Positions 1 to 9,665 of a stretch of 64,000 nt of DNA are shown in pieces. Source of the DNA: Fidelibacterota bacterium (GTDB lineage Bacteria > Fidelibacterota > UBA8477 > JABMPR01). Every line of letters starts with the position of its first letter. Positions within the stretch are counted from its first letter, which is position 1. Below the pieces are notes generated by a model. The model was not told where the DNA came from. It searched no databases and was given only the letters and a program-made list of their open reading frames with translations. The DNA is taken from the NCBI GenBank assembly GCA_021734325.1, contig JAIPJF010000005.1:97474-161473 (forward strand), given 5' to 3'. The translations under genes were made by a program, and so were the position numbers.

Positions 1-2
1 AA

Positions 3-227
3 GGTGATGCGACGCTCTTTGCGAGAACTGAAGAAGTTTTGGAAGCATGGAAATTCTTAGCGCCTGTCATTGATTGCTGGAAAAATGACAAAGATGTTCC
101 CTTGTACGGTTATCCCGCCGGAACCTGGGGACCGGATAACGCCGATGTCTTGATCGAAGGCAAAACAATGACTTGGCGGTATCCCTGTAAAAATCTATCC
201 GATGATGGACTCTATTGTGAATTATAA
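3..227 (+). CDS. zwf: Glucose-6-phosphate dehydrogenase, C-terminal fragment
   Basis: Only the last 74 codons are in the window; the frame is open to the left edge, so the true start lies outside. Glucose-6-phosphate dehydrogenase makes 6-phosphogluconolactone and NADPH in the oxidative pentose phosphate pathway. The tail motif PLYGYPAGTWGP, followed by an acidic stretch ending the protein, is characteristic of the C-terminus of this family. The gene overlaps the next one by 26 bp, and that gene encodes the next enzyme of the pathway, which strongly supports the call. The 62-residue ORF in the track starts at an internal TTG and is not a real start. Confidence 0.9.
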   Translation, partial: GDATLFARTEEVLEAWKFLAPVIDCWKNDKDVPLYGYPAGTWGPDNADVLIEGKTMTWRYPCKNLSDDGLYCEL

Positions 228-942
228 AATTCAGATCAGCAAATCGCTTGAAGAACTTTCTGAAAAATTTGCCCAGCTTCTGATTGAAAAAGTAAATAGC
301 AGCAAAAATATTTTTCATCTGGCCTTATCTGGTGGTACAACACCCAAAACCATATATGAACATTTAGCTACACATCATCAAAGTACAATTATTTGGGATA
401 AAGTAAAATTCTACTGGGGTGATGAACGGTGTGTTGCCCCCAATGATGCTGAAAGTAATTACAAAATGGCGATGGAATCCCTGCTTAGCGAGCTTCCGAT
501 CTCCGCTGGAAATATTTTTAGGATCAAAGGAGAAATTGATCCGTATCTCGCAGTAGACCATTACAGTTCACAAGTACTACAACAAATTAAAATTAAGAAT
601 AATTACCCAAGGTTTGATCTGATAATGCTTGGCGTGGGCGAGGATGGCCATACAGCCTCGATTTTCCCGAACCAGAAAGAATTATTACATTCGAAAAATA
701 TTTCAGCAATTGCTGTGCATCCGAGTAGCCGACAAAAACGAATTACGTTGACGGGAAGCGTCATAAACAATGCTTCAAACATTGTCTTTATCGCTACTGG
801 AAAGAATAAGTCAAAAATTGTTGATAGCATAATTAATCAAAAGGATAATTATGAGGATTACCCGGCTTCATTCATTCGTCCGATAGATGGCGAGCTTTAT
901 TGGCTGCTGGATGAACATGCGGCTTCAGATTATTCAGATTGA
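202..942 (+). CDS. pgl: 6-phosphogluconolactonase
   Basis: Hydrolyses 6-phosphogluconolactone to 6-phosphogluconate in the cytoplasm. The 246-residue length is normal for the DevB/SOL-type lactonase. Visible family motifs are LALSGGTTP (about residues 40-48), the WGDERCV segment and GVGEDGHTASIFP (about 144-156). It overlaps the end of zwf, so translation is probably coupled. Two adjacent ATG codons (202 and 205) could both serve as start; the sequence does not decide between them. Confidence 0.93.
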   Translation: MMDSIVNYKIQISKSLEELSEKFAQLLIEKVNSSKNIFHLALSGGTTPKTIYEHLATHHQSTIIWDKVKFYWGDERCVAPNDAESNYKMAMESLLSELPISAGNIFRIKGEIDPYLAVDHYSSQVLQQIKIKNNYPRFDLIMLGVGEDGHTASIFPNQKELLHSKNISAIAVHPSSRQKRITLTGSVINNASNIVFIATGKNKSKIVDSIINQKDNYEDYPASFIRPIDGELYWLLDEHAASDYSD

Positions 943-1121
943 ATTGAGTGGCGGTATGTTATTGTTGCCGGGCATATTATGGACATAGTGGAGTTGACAA
1001 TTGTGGCTGATATGAGGAAAAAATCTGTTGAAAGGGAAATACTCAAAGACGGGCTAAATCAGGTGGCCTACAAACTCTGAATAGTTGCCAGTGTCTAATG
1101 AAGAGAAAAAAAGGAAGTATT

Positions 1122-1874
1122 ATGAGGAAAATATCATTCTCATATAAAGTATATATAGGTTTAGTTCTGTTACTCTCGTGCTTGGCCGCTCTCAATATCT
1201 TTTTACCCCAGGGAGATTTCCTCCCACCCGATGTTGAGCAATCCATGCCTGCGTCACAACCGATCATGGCACTAGCAAATGCAGGAATCATGCTCATCCT
1301 ATATGGAGGCTTGGGATGGATTGGCTTGGTGCTGGGACACAAAGTTGGTTTCCCAGATGTAATGGATTCCACTGTTTCAGCAAAACAAAGATTTCTCATT
1401 CCAGCTTTAGCAGGGATTGGAGTGGGGCTATTTTTTATAGGTTCTGATTTAATACTTAGAAATTTCCATTCTCTTGGACCTTTACCCCATCCTCCCTTCC
1501 CAACCTCACTGGTTGCATCCACAATTGCAGGTATTGGAGAAGAGCTCATATTCAGGCTGTTTTTCGTTTCCTTCTGGTTTTGGCTCATCTATAAGATCAT
1601 TCTCAAACAAAAATGGGAAACAACTGTGTTTTGGATGATTGTATTTTTATCAGCAATTGCATTCTCTGCTGGACATCTCCCTTCGGCCATGATTCTCCTC
1701 GGTGCTGATAATCCAACAGATTTGCCAGTACCAATTCTCATCGAGATATTTTTGTTAAATGGAACGCTTTCCATACTTGCAGCTTATTATTTACGCAAAT
1801 ATGGATATTTGGCTGCAGTAGGGATTCACTTTTGGACAGATATTATTTGGCATGTGATTTGGGGTCTATTTTAA
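1122..1874 (+). CDS. CPBP family intramembrane metalloprotease
   Basis: A multi-membrane-span protein with the CPBP (Abi/CAAX prenyl protease 2-like) signature: GEELIFR gives the EExxxR motif (E140, E141, R145 from this start), and AGHLP is the second metal-binding histidine motif. The family cleaves substrates within membranes; bacterial members are linked to protein processing, bacteriocin immunity or regulation, and the substrate here cannot be inferred. I chose ATG 1122 because AAGGAAG sits at proper spacing before it; the upstream ATG at 1098 has no ribosome-binding site. It stands alone between pgl and a convergent gene. Confidence 0.8.
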   Translation: MRKISFSYKVYIGLVLLLSCLAALNIFLPQGDFLPPDVEQSMPASQPIMALANAGIMLILYGGLGWIGLVLGHKVGFPDVMDSTVSAKQRFLIPALAGIGVGLFFIGSDLILRNFHSLGPLPHPPFPTSLVASTIAGIGEELIFRLFFVSFWFWLIYKIILKQKWETTVFWMIVFLSAIAFSAGHLPSAMILLGADNPTDLPVPILIEIFLLNGTLSILAAYYLRKYGYLAAVGIHFWTDIIWHVIWGLF

Positions 1875-2053
1875 TCCAGTGGTTAACAAGTGTCTGATCA
1901 CCTGCTTCCAAACGCTCCTTCCATATCGCGACCAGTCTGCGCTCGCCCTTCAGCATGCAGTGGTAGCGTGCTTTGTTGTTAACCAGATCCGAGACCCTTC
2001 GACTCCGCTCAGGGTGACGAATTTGAAAACTTCCTACTACTAAATCTCCATTT
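1843..2053. repeat. Intergenic repeat-like segment with 'HPERSRR' element
   Basis: The spacer between two convergent genes contains CCTTCGACTCCGCTCAGGGTGAC near 1996-2018, a short element that I recognise as widely scattered between genes in unrelated bacteria and that reads as HPERSRR on the minus strand. Beside it, the minus strand has a frame open from about 2041 to the stop at 1843-1845, with protein-like text (for example YHCMLKGERRLVAIWKERL). It has no start with a ribosome-binding site, so I treat it as either chance or a gene remnant. Confidence 0.4.
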
Positions 2054-3016
2054 TTAAATCTTAAATAATCTTCCCTGCCACGTGTCCCGATGGTTCAATT
2101 CCAGATCCATAAAATGGGTCAGTTTGGGAATATTATAGCCCCAGCGAGGAGCCAGCAGGATGTCATCAGGGGCGTCTCCGAACAGACGCTGGATAACAAT
2201 ATTCGGGTCCAATCGTTCCAGAATATCTGCCACCAGCTCAACATACTCATCTGCCTGGAACAGGGGAAAAGGCTCCTTTTGATAGCGATGGGCCAGGACC
2301 GTGTTCCTGACCACGTGGAGTTGATGGATCTTCAGGAAATCAAGCCCCAGATCATTGGCTGCCAGACCAGTCTCCAGCATCATCTCTCTGGTTTCAACGG
2401 GAAATCCCAGGATGATATGACCAGCTACCTTGATCCCATATTGCTTGGTGAGTTCGACTGCCTTTACCACTGACTCATAATCATGACCGCGGTTCATCCA
2501 GTCCAGACTTCCATCATGGATGGATTCAATTCCGTATTCCAGGGTGACATTCACCCTTTCATTCAATTTGGCCAGGTATTCGAGGAGTGCCTCATCCACA
2601 CAATCACTGCGGGTCCCAATATCCAGACCTACCACATTCGGATAGTTGATCGCCTCTTCGTACAGGATCTTCAACTTGTTCAGCTCATCATAGGTATTGG
2701 AGTAAGCCTGGAAATAGGCAATGTACTTCTGCACATCATAGCGATCCACCATGAAGGGGATAGAGGCTTCCATCTGGGTCGGGACGTCCATATTCTGATC
2801 GATGTAATGGGGGACAAAACTGTCATTGTTGCAGTAGATGCAACCGCCGTAACCCTTACTTCCATCCCGGTTGGGACAGGTAAAACCGCCATGGAGGGAA
2901 ACCTTGCGAACTTTTTCTCCATAGGTCTCCTGAAGGTAGTAATTATAGTTATGATATCGTCGATTAAGCCAGATTTTAGCTTGATTTCCAGACTCCATTG
3001 GCGAATTTGCACTCAT
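2054..3016 (-). CDS. Radical SAM protein, YhcC/TIGR01212 family
   Basis: A 320-residue radical SAM enzyme. The cluster-binding cysteines C47, C59 and C62 have the spacing C-x11-C-x2-C (CPNRDGSKGYGGCIYC), which is specific to the TIGR01212/YhcC group rather than the usual CxxxCxxC. Downstream segments such as GLDIGTRSDC and HIILGFP fit the elongator-protein-3-like barrel of this group. The reaction catalysed by the family is not firmly established. It is transcribed on its own, divergently from the gene at 3098. Confidence 0.88.
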   Translation of the reverse strand: MSANSPMESGNQAKIWLNRRYHNYNYYLQETYGEKVRKVSLHGGFTCPNRDGSKGYGGCIYCNNDSFVPHYIDQNMDVPTQMEASIPFMVDRYDVQKYIAYFQAYSNTYDELNKLKILYEEAINYPNVVGLDIGTRSDCVDEALLEYLAKLNERVNVTLEYGIESIHDGSLDWMNRGHDYESVVKAVELTKQYGIKVAGHIILGFPVETREMMLETGLAANDLGLDFLKIHQLHVVRNTVLAHRYQKEPFPLFQADEYVELVADILERLDPNIVIQRLFGDAPDDILLAPRWGYNIPKLTHFMDLELNHRDTWQGRLFKI

Positions 3017-3097
3017 GATCTTATTTAATCATTTTTGTATAAATGTCGAGCGCCTTTTAAAATTAACGACAGCCTGTTTCAGTAGAAAGGAACATGC

Positions 3098-4009
3098 ATG
3101 AACGTCAGATATTTCAGCCTTTTGACCCTGGTTTCCATGCTCTGGGGTCAAAATATTATCGCCACCATTGAACATGAACCCATTGGCGAACAGAGCTCGC
3201 TTGTAAAGAGCAAAACATACGATGATGTCTACTGGGTCTCCAACGACTCAGGGGATGACCCAGTCATTTTCCCCTTAAACGGTAAAGGTGAAATTATTAT
3301 TCCCGGGTTCCTCAAAAAACACTATATAGAAGAGAATACAGATCCCTACCCCGGGGTAGATATCCTGGGAGCAGTTCACAGTGATTGGGAAACAATGGCA
3401 CTATTAAACGATACCCTGATCATTGGGGATGTGGGGAATAACGGAAATGCCAGACGTGATCTGGGGATTTATCTCATCCCTGAACCTAACCCTTTTGACG
3501 TGTACGCGACCCGCCCCCTGGGGTGGTATCCCGTGCGTTTTGAGGATCAGGATAAGTATCCACCAGATGAATGGGAATATGATTGTGAGGCGATTTTTAC
3601 TTTTCAGGGGAAGATCTATTTTCTCACCAAGCACAGAGCTGACCAGCATATCTCCAAACCCGCCCCTGCAACCAAGCTCTATCGTATGGATACACGCCAT
3701 ACGGATCGGACAAATGTGCTCAAGCTGATCAATCGCAAGGAAAATTTGGGTGGTTGGGTGACAGCAGCTGACATTGCGCCTGATGAATCAGCCATGGTCA
3801 TGTTGGCCCAAAATCCCCTGGCATCGACAATCTGGTATTTCCCCAGGCCAAAGGTGGGAGACGATTTCCTCGCCGAGAAACCGAAAAGATTTAATCTGGT
3901 GAAAGCTGACCAGGCTGAAGGGATCTGTTTTAAAGACCAGAACACCCTTATTGTCAGCAATGAACAAAGACAGTGGTTTGAGATATCCCTGAAAGATTTT
4001 TCAAAATAA
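3098..4009 (+). CDS. Secreted hypothetical protein, propeller-like
   Basis: A 303-residue protein with a short N-terminal hydrophobic segment that looks like a signal peptide (ending near WGQ), so it is probably exported. The rest is rich in short beta-type repeats with Trp/Asp motifs (VYWVSNDSGDD, HSDWETMALL, IIGDVGNNGNARRD), reminiscent of SdiA-regulated or phytase-like beta-propeller proteins. I cannot assign a reaction. It lies 19 bp before the M1 aminopeptidase gene and is probably co-transcribed with it. Confidence 0.7.
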   Translation: MNVRYFSLLTLVSMLWGQNIIATIEHEPIGEQSSLVKSKTYDDVYWVSNDSGDDPVIFPLNGKGEIIIPGFLKKHYIEENTDPYPGVDILGAVHSDWETMALLNDTLIIGDVGNNGNARRDLGIYLIPEPNPFDVYATRPLGWYPVRFEDQDKYPPDEWEYDCEAIFTFQGKIYFLTKHRADQHISKPAPATKLYRMDTRHTDRTNVLKLINRKENLGGWVTAADIAPDESAMVMLAQNPLASTIWYFPRPKVGDDFLAEKPKRFNLVKADQAEGICFKDQNTLIVSNEQRQWFEISLKDFSK

Positions 4010-4028
4010 GTAGGAGTCATCAAGTTTC

Positions 4029-6575
4029 ATGAAGTACGAAGCATTTACCCGACAAGCCAATCTGCGTTTCAGCGATTTCACCCTCGCCGGAGCGACTAAA
4101 AATTATGCCCCTGATCTGAAGCTGGAACCCATTCACACAGAATTGCATCTGTCTGTTGATGTCAAAGGGAGATCGGCAAGGGGCTATGCCCTGATCACGA
4201 TTCGGGCCAACGTTGAAGGTGCAGATTCACTCGATCTGGATGCCGTTGATTTTAATGACCTGCAGGTCAGTGATGTTGATGATAAAGGGTTGACCCATAA
4301 TTACGATGGGAAGCAGATCAAACTGAAACTCAGCAAAACCTTGAAGGCGCAGGACAAGCGGATGATCCGCATCGATTACAGCATTCAGGATCCCATCACA
4401 GGTTTGAAATTTTCCCAACCGGATGCCCGGCGTCCCGACTTCCCATTTTACGCAATTACGGATAATGAAACGGAGCGCGCCCGATACTGGTTCCCCTGTG
4501 TGGATTTTCCCACGGTCCGTCCCCACATGGAATATTTCCTGAGCGCACCGGAAGCGTTGACTATCCTGGCCAATGGTGCCCTTGTCTCTGAAGAGATCAA
4601 AGATGGTATCAAGACTGCCCACTGGAGACTGAATTATCCCTGCCCAGCCTACCTGGCCTGCTTCGCTATTGGTGAGTTCTCAGAATATCAGGATGAACCT
4701 CTGAGGGATATGCCCATTGCCTACTATGCAGACAAATCCTATACACCGGAACAACTGAAGCGCACCTTCGAGCCAACCCGCAAGATGCTCATCTGGATGG
4801 AAAAGAAACTGGGAATGGATTTCCCCTATCCCAAATATTTTCAGATTGCCGGTCGTGAGATTGGTGGTGCCATGGAGAATATTTCGCTGGTCACCTGGGA
4901 TGACAAGTTCATGCTGGACGAGAACATGGCCAGGGAATGGAAATATATCATGGACCTGATCAATGTGCATGAAATGTCCCACTCCTATTTTGGTGATGCT
5001 GTTGTATCCTACGATTTTGCCCATGTCTGGCTCAAAGAGAGCTGGGCGACCTATATTGAATCTGTCTGGTTGGAGGATTCAGAGGGTAAGGAGGCCATGG
5101 ATTGGCAATTGGCCGAAGAAGCTCGCAGTTATATGGGTGAGGCAAAAAATAGTTATGTAAGACCCATCATTACCAGAGAATATGATCATAGCTGGAACAT
5201 GTTTGATCAGCATCTTTATCCCGGTGGTGCCTGGCGTTTGCACATGTTGAGACAACTGGTGGGTGATGCGAAATTCTGGAAGGGTGTCCAGGATTATGTA
5301 AACAGTTATGCCGGAAGAACCGTCAAGTCAATTGACTTTCAACGCTGCATTGAAAAGCATTCAGGAATGAATCTGGACAGTTTTTTCGATACCTGGTTCT
5401 ATTCAAAGGGTTATCCCATCCTAAACGTCGCTTTTGCCTATGATAAGGAAAAAGGTCGGGGGAAATTTACCGTTGAACAAAAACAAATGGACAAGGAAAA
5501 GGGTATTGGGCTCTTTGAAATGGATCTGGATCTGGCCTGGCAGGATGGTGCAGGGAAAGATCATGTAGAAACGGTCCACCTCAGCAAGGGTACCCACATC
5601 TTCCAGTTAAAGCTGGAAGAACCTGCCCATGTGAGTCTTGATCCAGAGATGAAGACACTTTTCGAAGCTGAATTCAACACCGGCGACGACAAGCTGCTTC
5701 ATCTCTTGAAGCATGGCCATACGGTAAGAGATCTGATGCAGGCTATCTCTGAATTAGCAAGGACTGGGAAACGGAAAAACCTCCAGGCCATCCGTGATCA
5801 TCTGAAATCAGAAAAGCACTGGGGTTTGAGGATTCACGCATACCGGGAATTGGGAACAGTTGGCAATGAGTATGCCTACGCCCACCTCGCCGAATTACTG
5901 GTCACTGAAACAGATCCCATGGTAATCGAAGCAGCAGCTGTGGCCTGTGGGAAACAACGCCATCCAGTGCTCAGGGAGGCTATTCTGACCAAGTTGACGC
6001 AAAAACATTTACCCTATCGCGGACAGATGGCTCTGTTGAGCAGCCTGGGGAGCCAGAAGATTGAAGCTGATATTAAATTGCTGGAAGAATATGCTGGCAA
6101 AGATGGGTGGAGGAATCTGAATCGTGCCGGCGCCTATATCGGACTTGGTGCTTCTCACTCTGAAAAGGCTGTGGATGCTCTTCTATCCAAGATTGAGGAT
6201 TCGGTGAATTTCTATGAGGAAAAGGTCGCTAGATTGACTGCCCTGAGTCAGATCAAGGACTGGGTGTCTCCCCATTTGAAGATACGAGTATCTGAAGCAA
6301 TATGCGAAGCCACTAAGGACCCCAGTTATTTTGTTCATGTCAATGCAGCCCGCTTAATAGGAGCAACTGGAATTCAGGAAGGGTTGCCTTATTTGAAAGC
6401 CTTGATGAATCGGATTCCGGTCCAGGACCATCCCTTGTTAAAACGACAGATTCAGGCTCTCCAGGTTTCTGGCAATGCCTCAGAGACAAAAAAACTGCAA
6501 AAGCAGCTTGATGAACTTAGTGAGAAGTTGGCAGGCATGGAAAAACGTCTGCAGGAGGTTGAATCTGAAAAATAG
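4029..6575 (+). CDS. M1 family metallopeptidase (aminopeptidase N-like)
   Basis: An 848-residue zinc aminopeptidase. The exopeptidase motif GGAMEN precedes the zinc site HEMSH (residues 314-318), and the third ligand is E337 in LKESWATY, giving the M1 pattern HExxH-N18-E. The C-terminal part (about 570-820) is a chain of helical HEAT-like repeats, and the last 35 residues form a lysine/glutamate-rich coiled coil. No signal peptide is visible, so it is probably cytoplasmic and trims peptides from the N-terminus. Its 3' end overlaps the next gene. Confidence 0.92.
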   Translation: MKYEAFTRQANLRFSDFTLAGATKNYAPDLKLEPIHTELHLSVDVKGRSARGYALITIRANVEGADSLDLDAVDFNDLQVSDVDDKGLTHNYDGKQIKLKLSKTLKAQDKRMIRIDYSIQDPITGLKFSQPDARRPDFPFYAITDNETERARYWFPCVDFPTVRPHMEYFLSAPEALTILANGALVSEEIKDGIKTAHWRLNYPCPAYLACFAIGEFSEYQDEPLRDMPIAYYADKSYTPEQLKRTFEPTRKMLIWMEKKLGMDFPYPKYFQIAGREIGGAMENISLVTWDDKFMLDENMAREWKYIMDLINVHEMSHSYFGDAVVSYDFAHVWLKESWATYIESVWLEDSEGKEAMDWQLAEEARSYMGEAKNSYVRPIITREYDHSWNMFDQHLYPGGAWRLHMLRQLVGDAKFWKGVQDYVNSYAGRTVKSIDFQRCIEKHSGMNLDSFFDTWFYSKGYPILNVAFAYDKEKGRGKFTVEQKQMDKEKGIGLFEMDLDLAWQDGAGKDHVETVHLSKGTHIFQLKLEEPAHVSLDPEMKTLFEAEFNTGDDKLLHLLKHGHTVRDLMQAISELARTGKRKNLQAIRDHLKSEKHWGLRIHAYRELGTVGNEYAYAHLAELLVTETDPMVIEAAAVACGKQRHPVLREAILTKLTQKHLPYRGQMALLSSLGSQKIEADIKLLEEYAGKDGWRNLNRAGAYIGLGASHSEKAVDALLSKIEDSVNFYEEKVARLTALSQIKDWVSPHLKIRVSEAICEATKDPSYFVHVNAARLIGATGIQEGLPYLKALMNRIPVQDHPLLKRQIQALQVSGNASETKKLQKQLDELSEKLAGMEKRLQEVESEK

Positions 6576-6909
6576 AAATCAGATTATTTGGCTTCTAATC
6601 CCCCTGATCGCAGCTTTTTTTGTCCACTCATGCAGCAGTGAGTCTCGCGATCTGAAACTGGAAATGCAGATAAGTGAACTGATTTGTGATGATGGCCTGC
6701 ACATCTTTGAAGGGCGTATTCTTGAGTTGGAGGGGATAAAATCTGTTACGGCCAATATCGAAACAGGGAAAGTCATTATTACTTTCCATGAAAAATCAAT
6801 CTCCGCTCAGGAGATCAAGACCCATCTTTCCGAATTTGGTTTTACCATAGATGGAGAAGCCGGAAACCAGATTGCCAGGAAACGACTACCCTCTTGTTGT
6901 CTGGAATAA
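6559..6909 (+). CDS. HMA-fold lipoprotein-like small protein
   Basis: A roughly 116-residue protein with an N-terminal hydrophobic stretch ending in VHSC, consistent with a lipoprotein signal. Then follows a domain with the beta-alpha-beta pattern of heavy-metal-associated domains (EGIKSVTANIETGKVIITF). Only one cysteine (ELICDDG) lies where HMA domains carry CxxC, and the protein ends in SCCLE. The start is uncertain: the hydrophobic segment needs a start before 6580, but no ATG is available. The options are TTG 6559, touching AGGAGG, or CTG 6565 at proper spacing. ATG 6664 would remove the signal. It overlaps the end of the M1 gene. Confidence 0.6.
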   Translation: MNLKNRNQIIWLLIPLIAAFFVHSCSSESRDLKLEMQISELICDDGLHIFEGRILELEGIKSVTANIETGKVIITFHEKSISAQEIKTHLSEFGFTIDGEAGNQIARKRLPSCCLE

Positions 6910-6924
6910 AATGAAAGACCTATT

Positions 6925-8070
6925 ATGAGTGTATCCATTTCCCAAAAAGAATTCAGATCCTTTTTTGAAGTTACGAATCATCGCCTTTACTTTAACCATG
7001 CTGCCTTTTCACCCTTGTCAAAACCGGTTGTCCAGGCCATGGATGCTTTTTTTGATGTGAGACAAAAAGGGGACCCTAAAAGCTGGAGTGTTGCTGAGTC
7101 CCATGTTGAAGGTCTGAGGGAAAATTATGGCAAATTGATCGGTGCACCAGCATCCCGTATTGCACACATGTCCAATACAGTTACCGGTGTGAATGTTCTG
7201 GCAAATGGACTGGACTGGCACGCTGGAGATCATGTGCTGCTGTATGCTGATGAATTCCCTTCCAATGTCATGCCCTTCCTCAACATGCGGGAAAAGGGAG
7301 TTGAGATTGAATTCCTGCGCAGTATCGATAGCCGAGTTTCGGTGGACCTGTTTGCAAAAGCCATAAGACCGGAGACGCGTCTCATCTCAGTCAGCAGCGT
7401 CCAGTACCTCACTGGTTATTATGCAAATCTGAAACAGCTTTCTGAATTGTGTCAGGCTCACAATATTCTTTTTTCAGTCGATGCCATTCAATCTGTGGGG
7501 ATTATTCCTGTCAACGTCATCGATATGGGTATTGATTTCATGGCTGTAGGTGGTCACAAATGGATGATGTCACCTCTGGGAACAGGCTTTCTATATGTTA
7601 CTGAGAATTTGCAGGCACAATTAAAATTGGCTTTTCGCGGCTATATGGGTCATGAGAACCCAGGTGATTATGGAAATTTTGAGCAAAAACTGAGTACAGA
7701 TGCACGGCGATATGAATTGGGCGCATTTAATGCCGCGGCCATGGTCGGGGCAGAAAAAGCAACCGAACTTTTACTTGGCTGCGGGATTGAAGCTATTTAT
7801 AAACATGTAGGTACCTTGATCGGTCATTTGAAGGATGGACTTCGTTCAACACCATTTATACCCATGTACGATTTTCCAGAGCACGAGCGCAGTGGTATCT
7901 TCATGTTTACCCATAATGATCCAACACAGAACCAGACCGTCTTTGAAAAACTGACAGCTGAAGGGGTAAATATTTCACTGCGTGGTGGCGGGATAAGATT
8001 TTCTCCCCATTACTACAACTCACTTGGCGAAGTGGACGAGCTTATTAGTTTGTTAACAGCAAATAATTAG
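6925..8070 (+). CDS. Class V aminotransferase (cysteine desulfurase-like fold)
   Basis: A 381-residue PLP enzyme of fold type I. The segment DAIQSVGIIPV followed by VGGHKWMM places the cofactor lysine at K212. Family members include cysteine desulfurases, isopenicillin N epimerases and related lyases. No obvious catalytic-cysteine loop of IscS or SufS type is recognisable, so I stop at the family level. It starts 15 bp after the HMA-like gene and may be co-transcribed with it. Confidence 0.85.
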   Translation: MSVSISQKEFRSFFEVTNHRLYFNHAAFSPLSKPVVQAMDAFFDVRQKGDPKSWSVAESHVEGLRENYGKLIGAPASRIAHMSNTVTGVNVLANGLDWHAGDHVLLYADEFPSNVMPFLNMREKGVEIEFLRSIDSRVSVDLFAKAIRPETRLISVSSVQYLTGYYANLKQLSELCQAHNILFSVDAIQSVGIIPVNVIDMGIDFMAVGGHKWMMSPLGTGFLYVTENLQAQLKLAFRGYMGHENPGDYGNFEQKLSTDARRYELGAFNAAAMVGAEKATELLLGCGIEAIYKHVGTLIGHLKDGLRSTPFIPMYDFPEHERSGIFMFTHNDPTQNQTVFEKLTAEGVNISLRGGGIRFSPHYYNSLGEVDELISLLTANN

Positions 8071-8161
8071 CAGGATCGGGAACCCATCAAGAGATGGGAC
8101 TTATAACAGGATGTATTTTATCAACCTGCTGAAACAGTTAAGGAAGCAAAGGAGCTTACCC

Positions 8162-9640
8162 ATGCTCAAATCAAAATCCCTCATTATGATTATCAGCCTT
8201 GGGTGTGTATTGCTTCTTTCGACTTGTTCAAGGACAGAAAAGTCCCCGCCCTCTACTGAAAAAATTCCCATTACAACCAATTCGAAGTCAGCTTTGGCCG
8301 ATTATTATCGTGGTTTGGCATTTGCAAATAAACTGCAACAGGAACAGGCGAAGGCCTGCTTTTTAAAAGCAGTGGAAAGTGACCCAACTTTTGCGACGGC
8401 CTGGTTGAGTCTGGCCTTGGTGTCAGCCGGTATTAACGATTTTCTTTCAGCACTTGACTCAGCGAAAGCCCATTCGGCTCATATCAGCGAAGCGGAAAAA
8501 CTTAATATAGCAGCTGTGGAGTACGGTCTTTTGGCCATGAATATCGAGCAGAGTGAGACACTACATAAAATTGTGTCCCTCTATCCAGGGGACGAACGGG
8601 CACACATCAACCTGGGCAATTATCTTTTTGGGAGTCAGCTCTATCGTGAGGCGATCCAAAGCTATACCGCAGCAATAAATATCAATGATGAGCTTGCTGC
8701 GCCCTATAATATGCTGGGTTACTCTCAACGGGCTTTGGGGAATTACGGCGAGGCTGAGAAGGCTTTTAAACGCTATATCAAATTGAATTCGAACAACCCG
8801 AATGCTTATGACTCTTATGCTGAGCTCCTCCTTGAAATGGGACGATACAGGGAATCCATCGAATACTATAGACAGGCCCTTGCACTGGACTCAACTTTTG
8901 TAGCCTCCTATCTCGGTATCGCTTCCAATTATAATTTCCTGGGTGAATCGGAAAATGCGCGTTTGGAGCTCGAGAAGGGACGCCTTGTTGCCCCCAACTA
9001 CATTGTTCTTCGTCAAACGATTTTTGCTGAAGCAGTTAGCTATGTGTGCGAAGGAAAATTTGACCAGGCACTGCTAATGTTTGACTTGAGCAGAAAGATT
9101 GCCGAGGAAAATGGCGATTTTGCCAATATTGCCAATGATTATGTGACAATGGCTAATATATACCTAGAATTGGGCAAGGTAGATACGGCCTTAACCCTGT
9201 ATGACCAGGCCATGCAGGTTATCGATGAATCCGATCTGCAGATGGGGATTAAAGACAATGCCCACACCGTTGATCTTTATAATGACGCCCGCGCCCATGC
9301 TGCCCAGGGGGATTATAGATTGGCAAAACGCGAGGCAGAAGATTTTTCAAATATTGCCACAGCGATGAAAAATCCTGGCCAGATCAGACTTTCCCACCAA
9401 TTGAATGGTCTGATCGCTCTCCATGAAAAAAAATATGCACTGGCCATCGATCAGTTTGAGCAATCGAATCAGCTTAATCCCCAAAACCTTTATCGAATTG
9501 GTTTGGCCTACGAAGGACTGGGTGATAGCGAAATGGCCAGAGCCATGTTTCAGCGAGCGAGGGAACTCAATATCCTGAATAGCATGGATCAAGCCTGGGT
9601 CCTCTGGAAGACCAGAGACCTGGCTGTTGCTCCAGACTGA
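8162..9640 (+). CDS. Tetratricopeptide-repeat lipoprotein
   Basis: From ATG 8162 the protein is 492 residues with a lipoprotein signal (lipobox LSTC). About ten helical TPR-like units follow, for example AYNMLGYSQRALGNYGEAEKAF-type repeats with the W-L-G-Y-A-F pattern. I chose ATG 8162 because AAGGAG lies 7-8 bases before it; the ORF-track start at 8111 would put 17 polar residues before the signal. TPR proteins act as protein-binding scaffolds; the partner is unknown. It most likely sits on a periplasmic membrane face. Confidence 0.82.
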   Translation: MLKSKSLIMIISLGCVLLLSTCSRTEKSPPSTEKIPITTNSKSALADYYRGLAFANKLQQEQAKACFLKAVESDPTFATAWLSLALVSAGINDFLSALDSAKAHSAHISEAEKLNIAAVEYGLLAMNIEQSETLHKIVSLYPGDERAHINLGNYLFGSQLYREAIQSYTAAININDELAAPYNMLGYSQRALGNYGEAEKAFKRYIKLNSNNPNAYDSYAELLLEMGRYRESIEYYRQALALDSTFVASYLGIASNYNFLGESENARLELEKGRLVAPNYIVLRQTIFAEAVSYVCEGKFDQALLMFDLSRKIAEENGDFANIANDYVTMANIYLELGKVDTALTLYDQAMQVIDESDLQMGIKDNAHTVDLYNDARAHAAQGDYRLAKREAEDFSNIATAMKNPGQIRLSHQLNGLIALHEKKYALAIDQFEQSNQLNPQNLYRIGLAYEGLGDSEMARAMFQRARELNILNSMDQAWVLWKTRDLAVAPD

Positions 9641-9665
9641 TCAAATATCGTAAGATGAACCGGCG

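Noticed and set aside
1043-1588. 181-residue minus-strand ORF
   Set aside because: It is a shadow of the CPBP protease gene, with no start signal and low-complexity, proline/serine-rich text.
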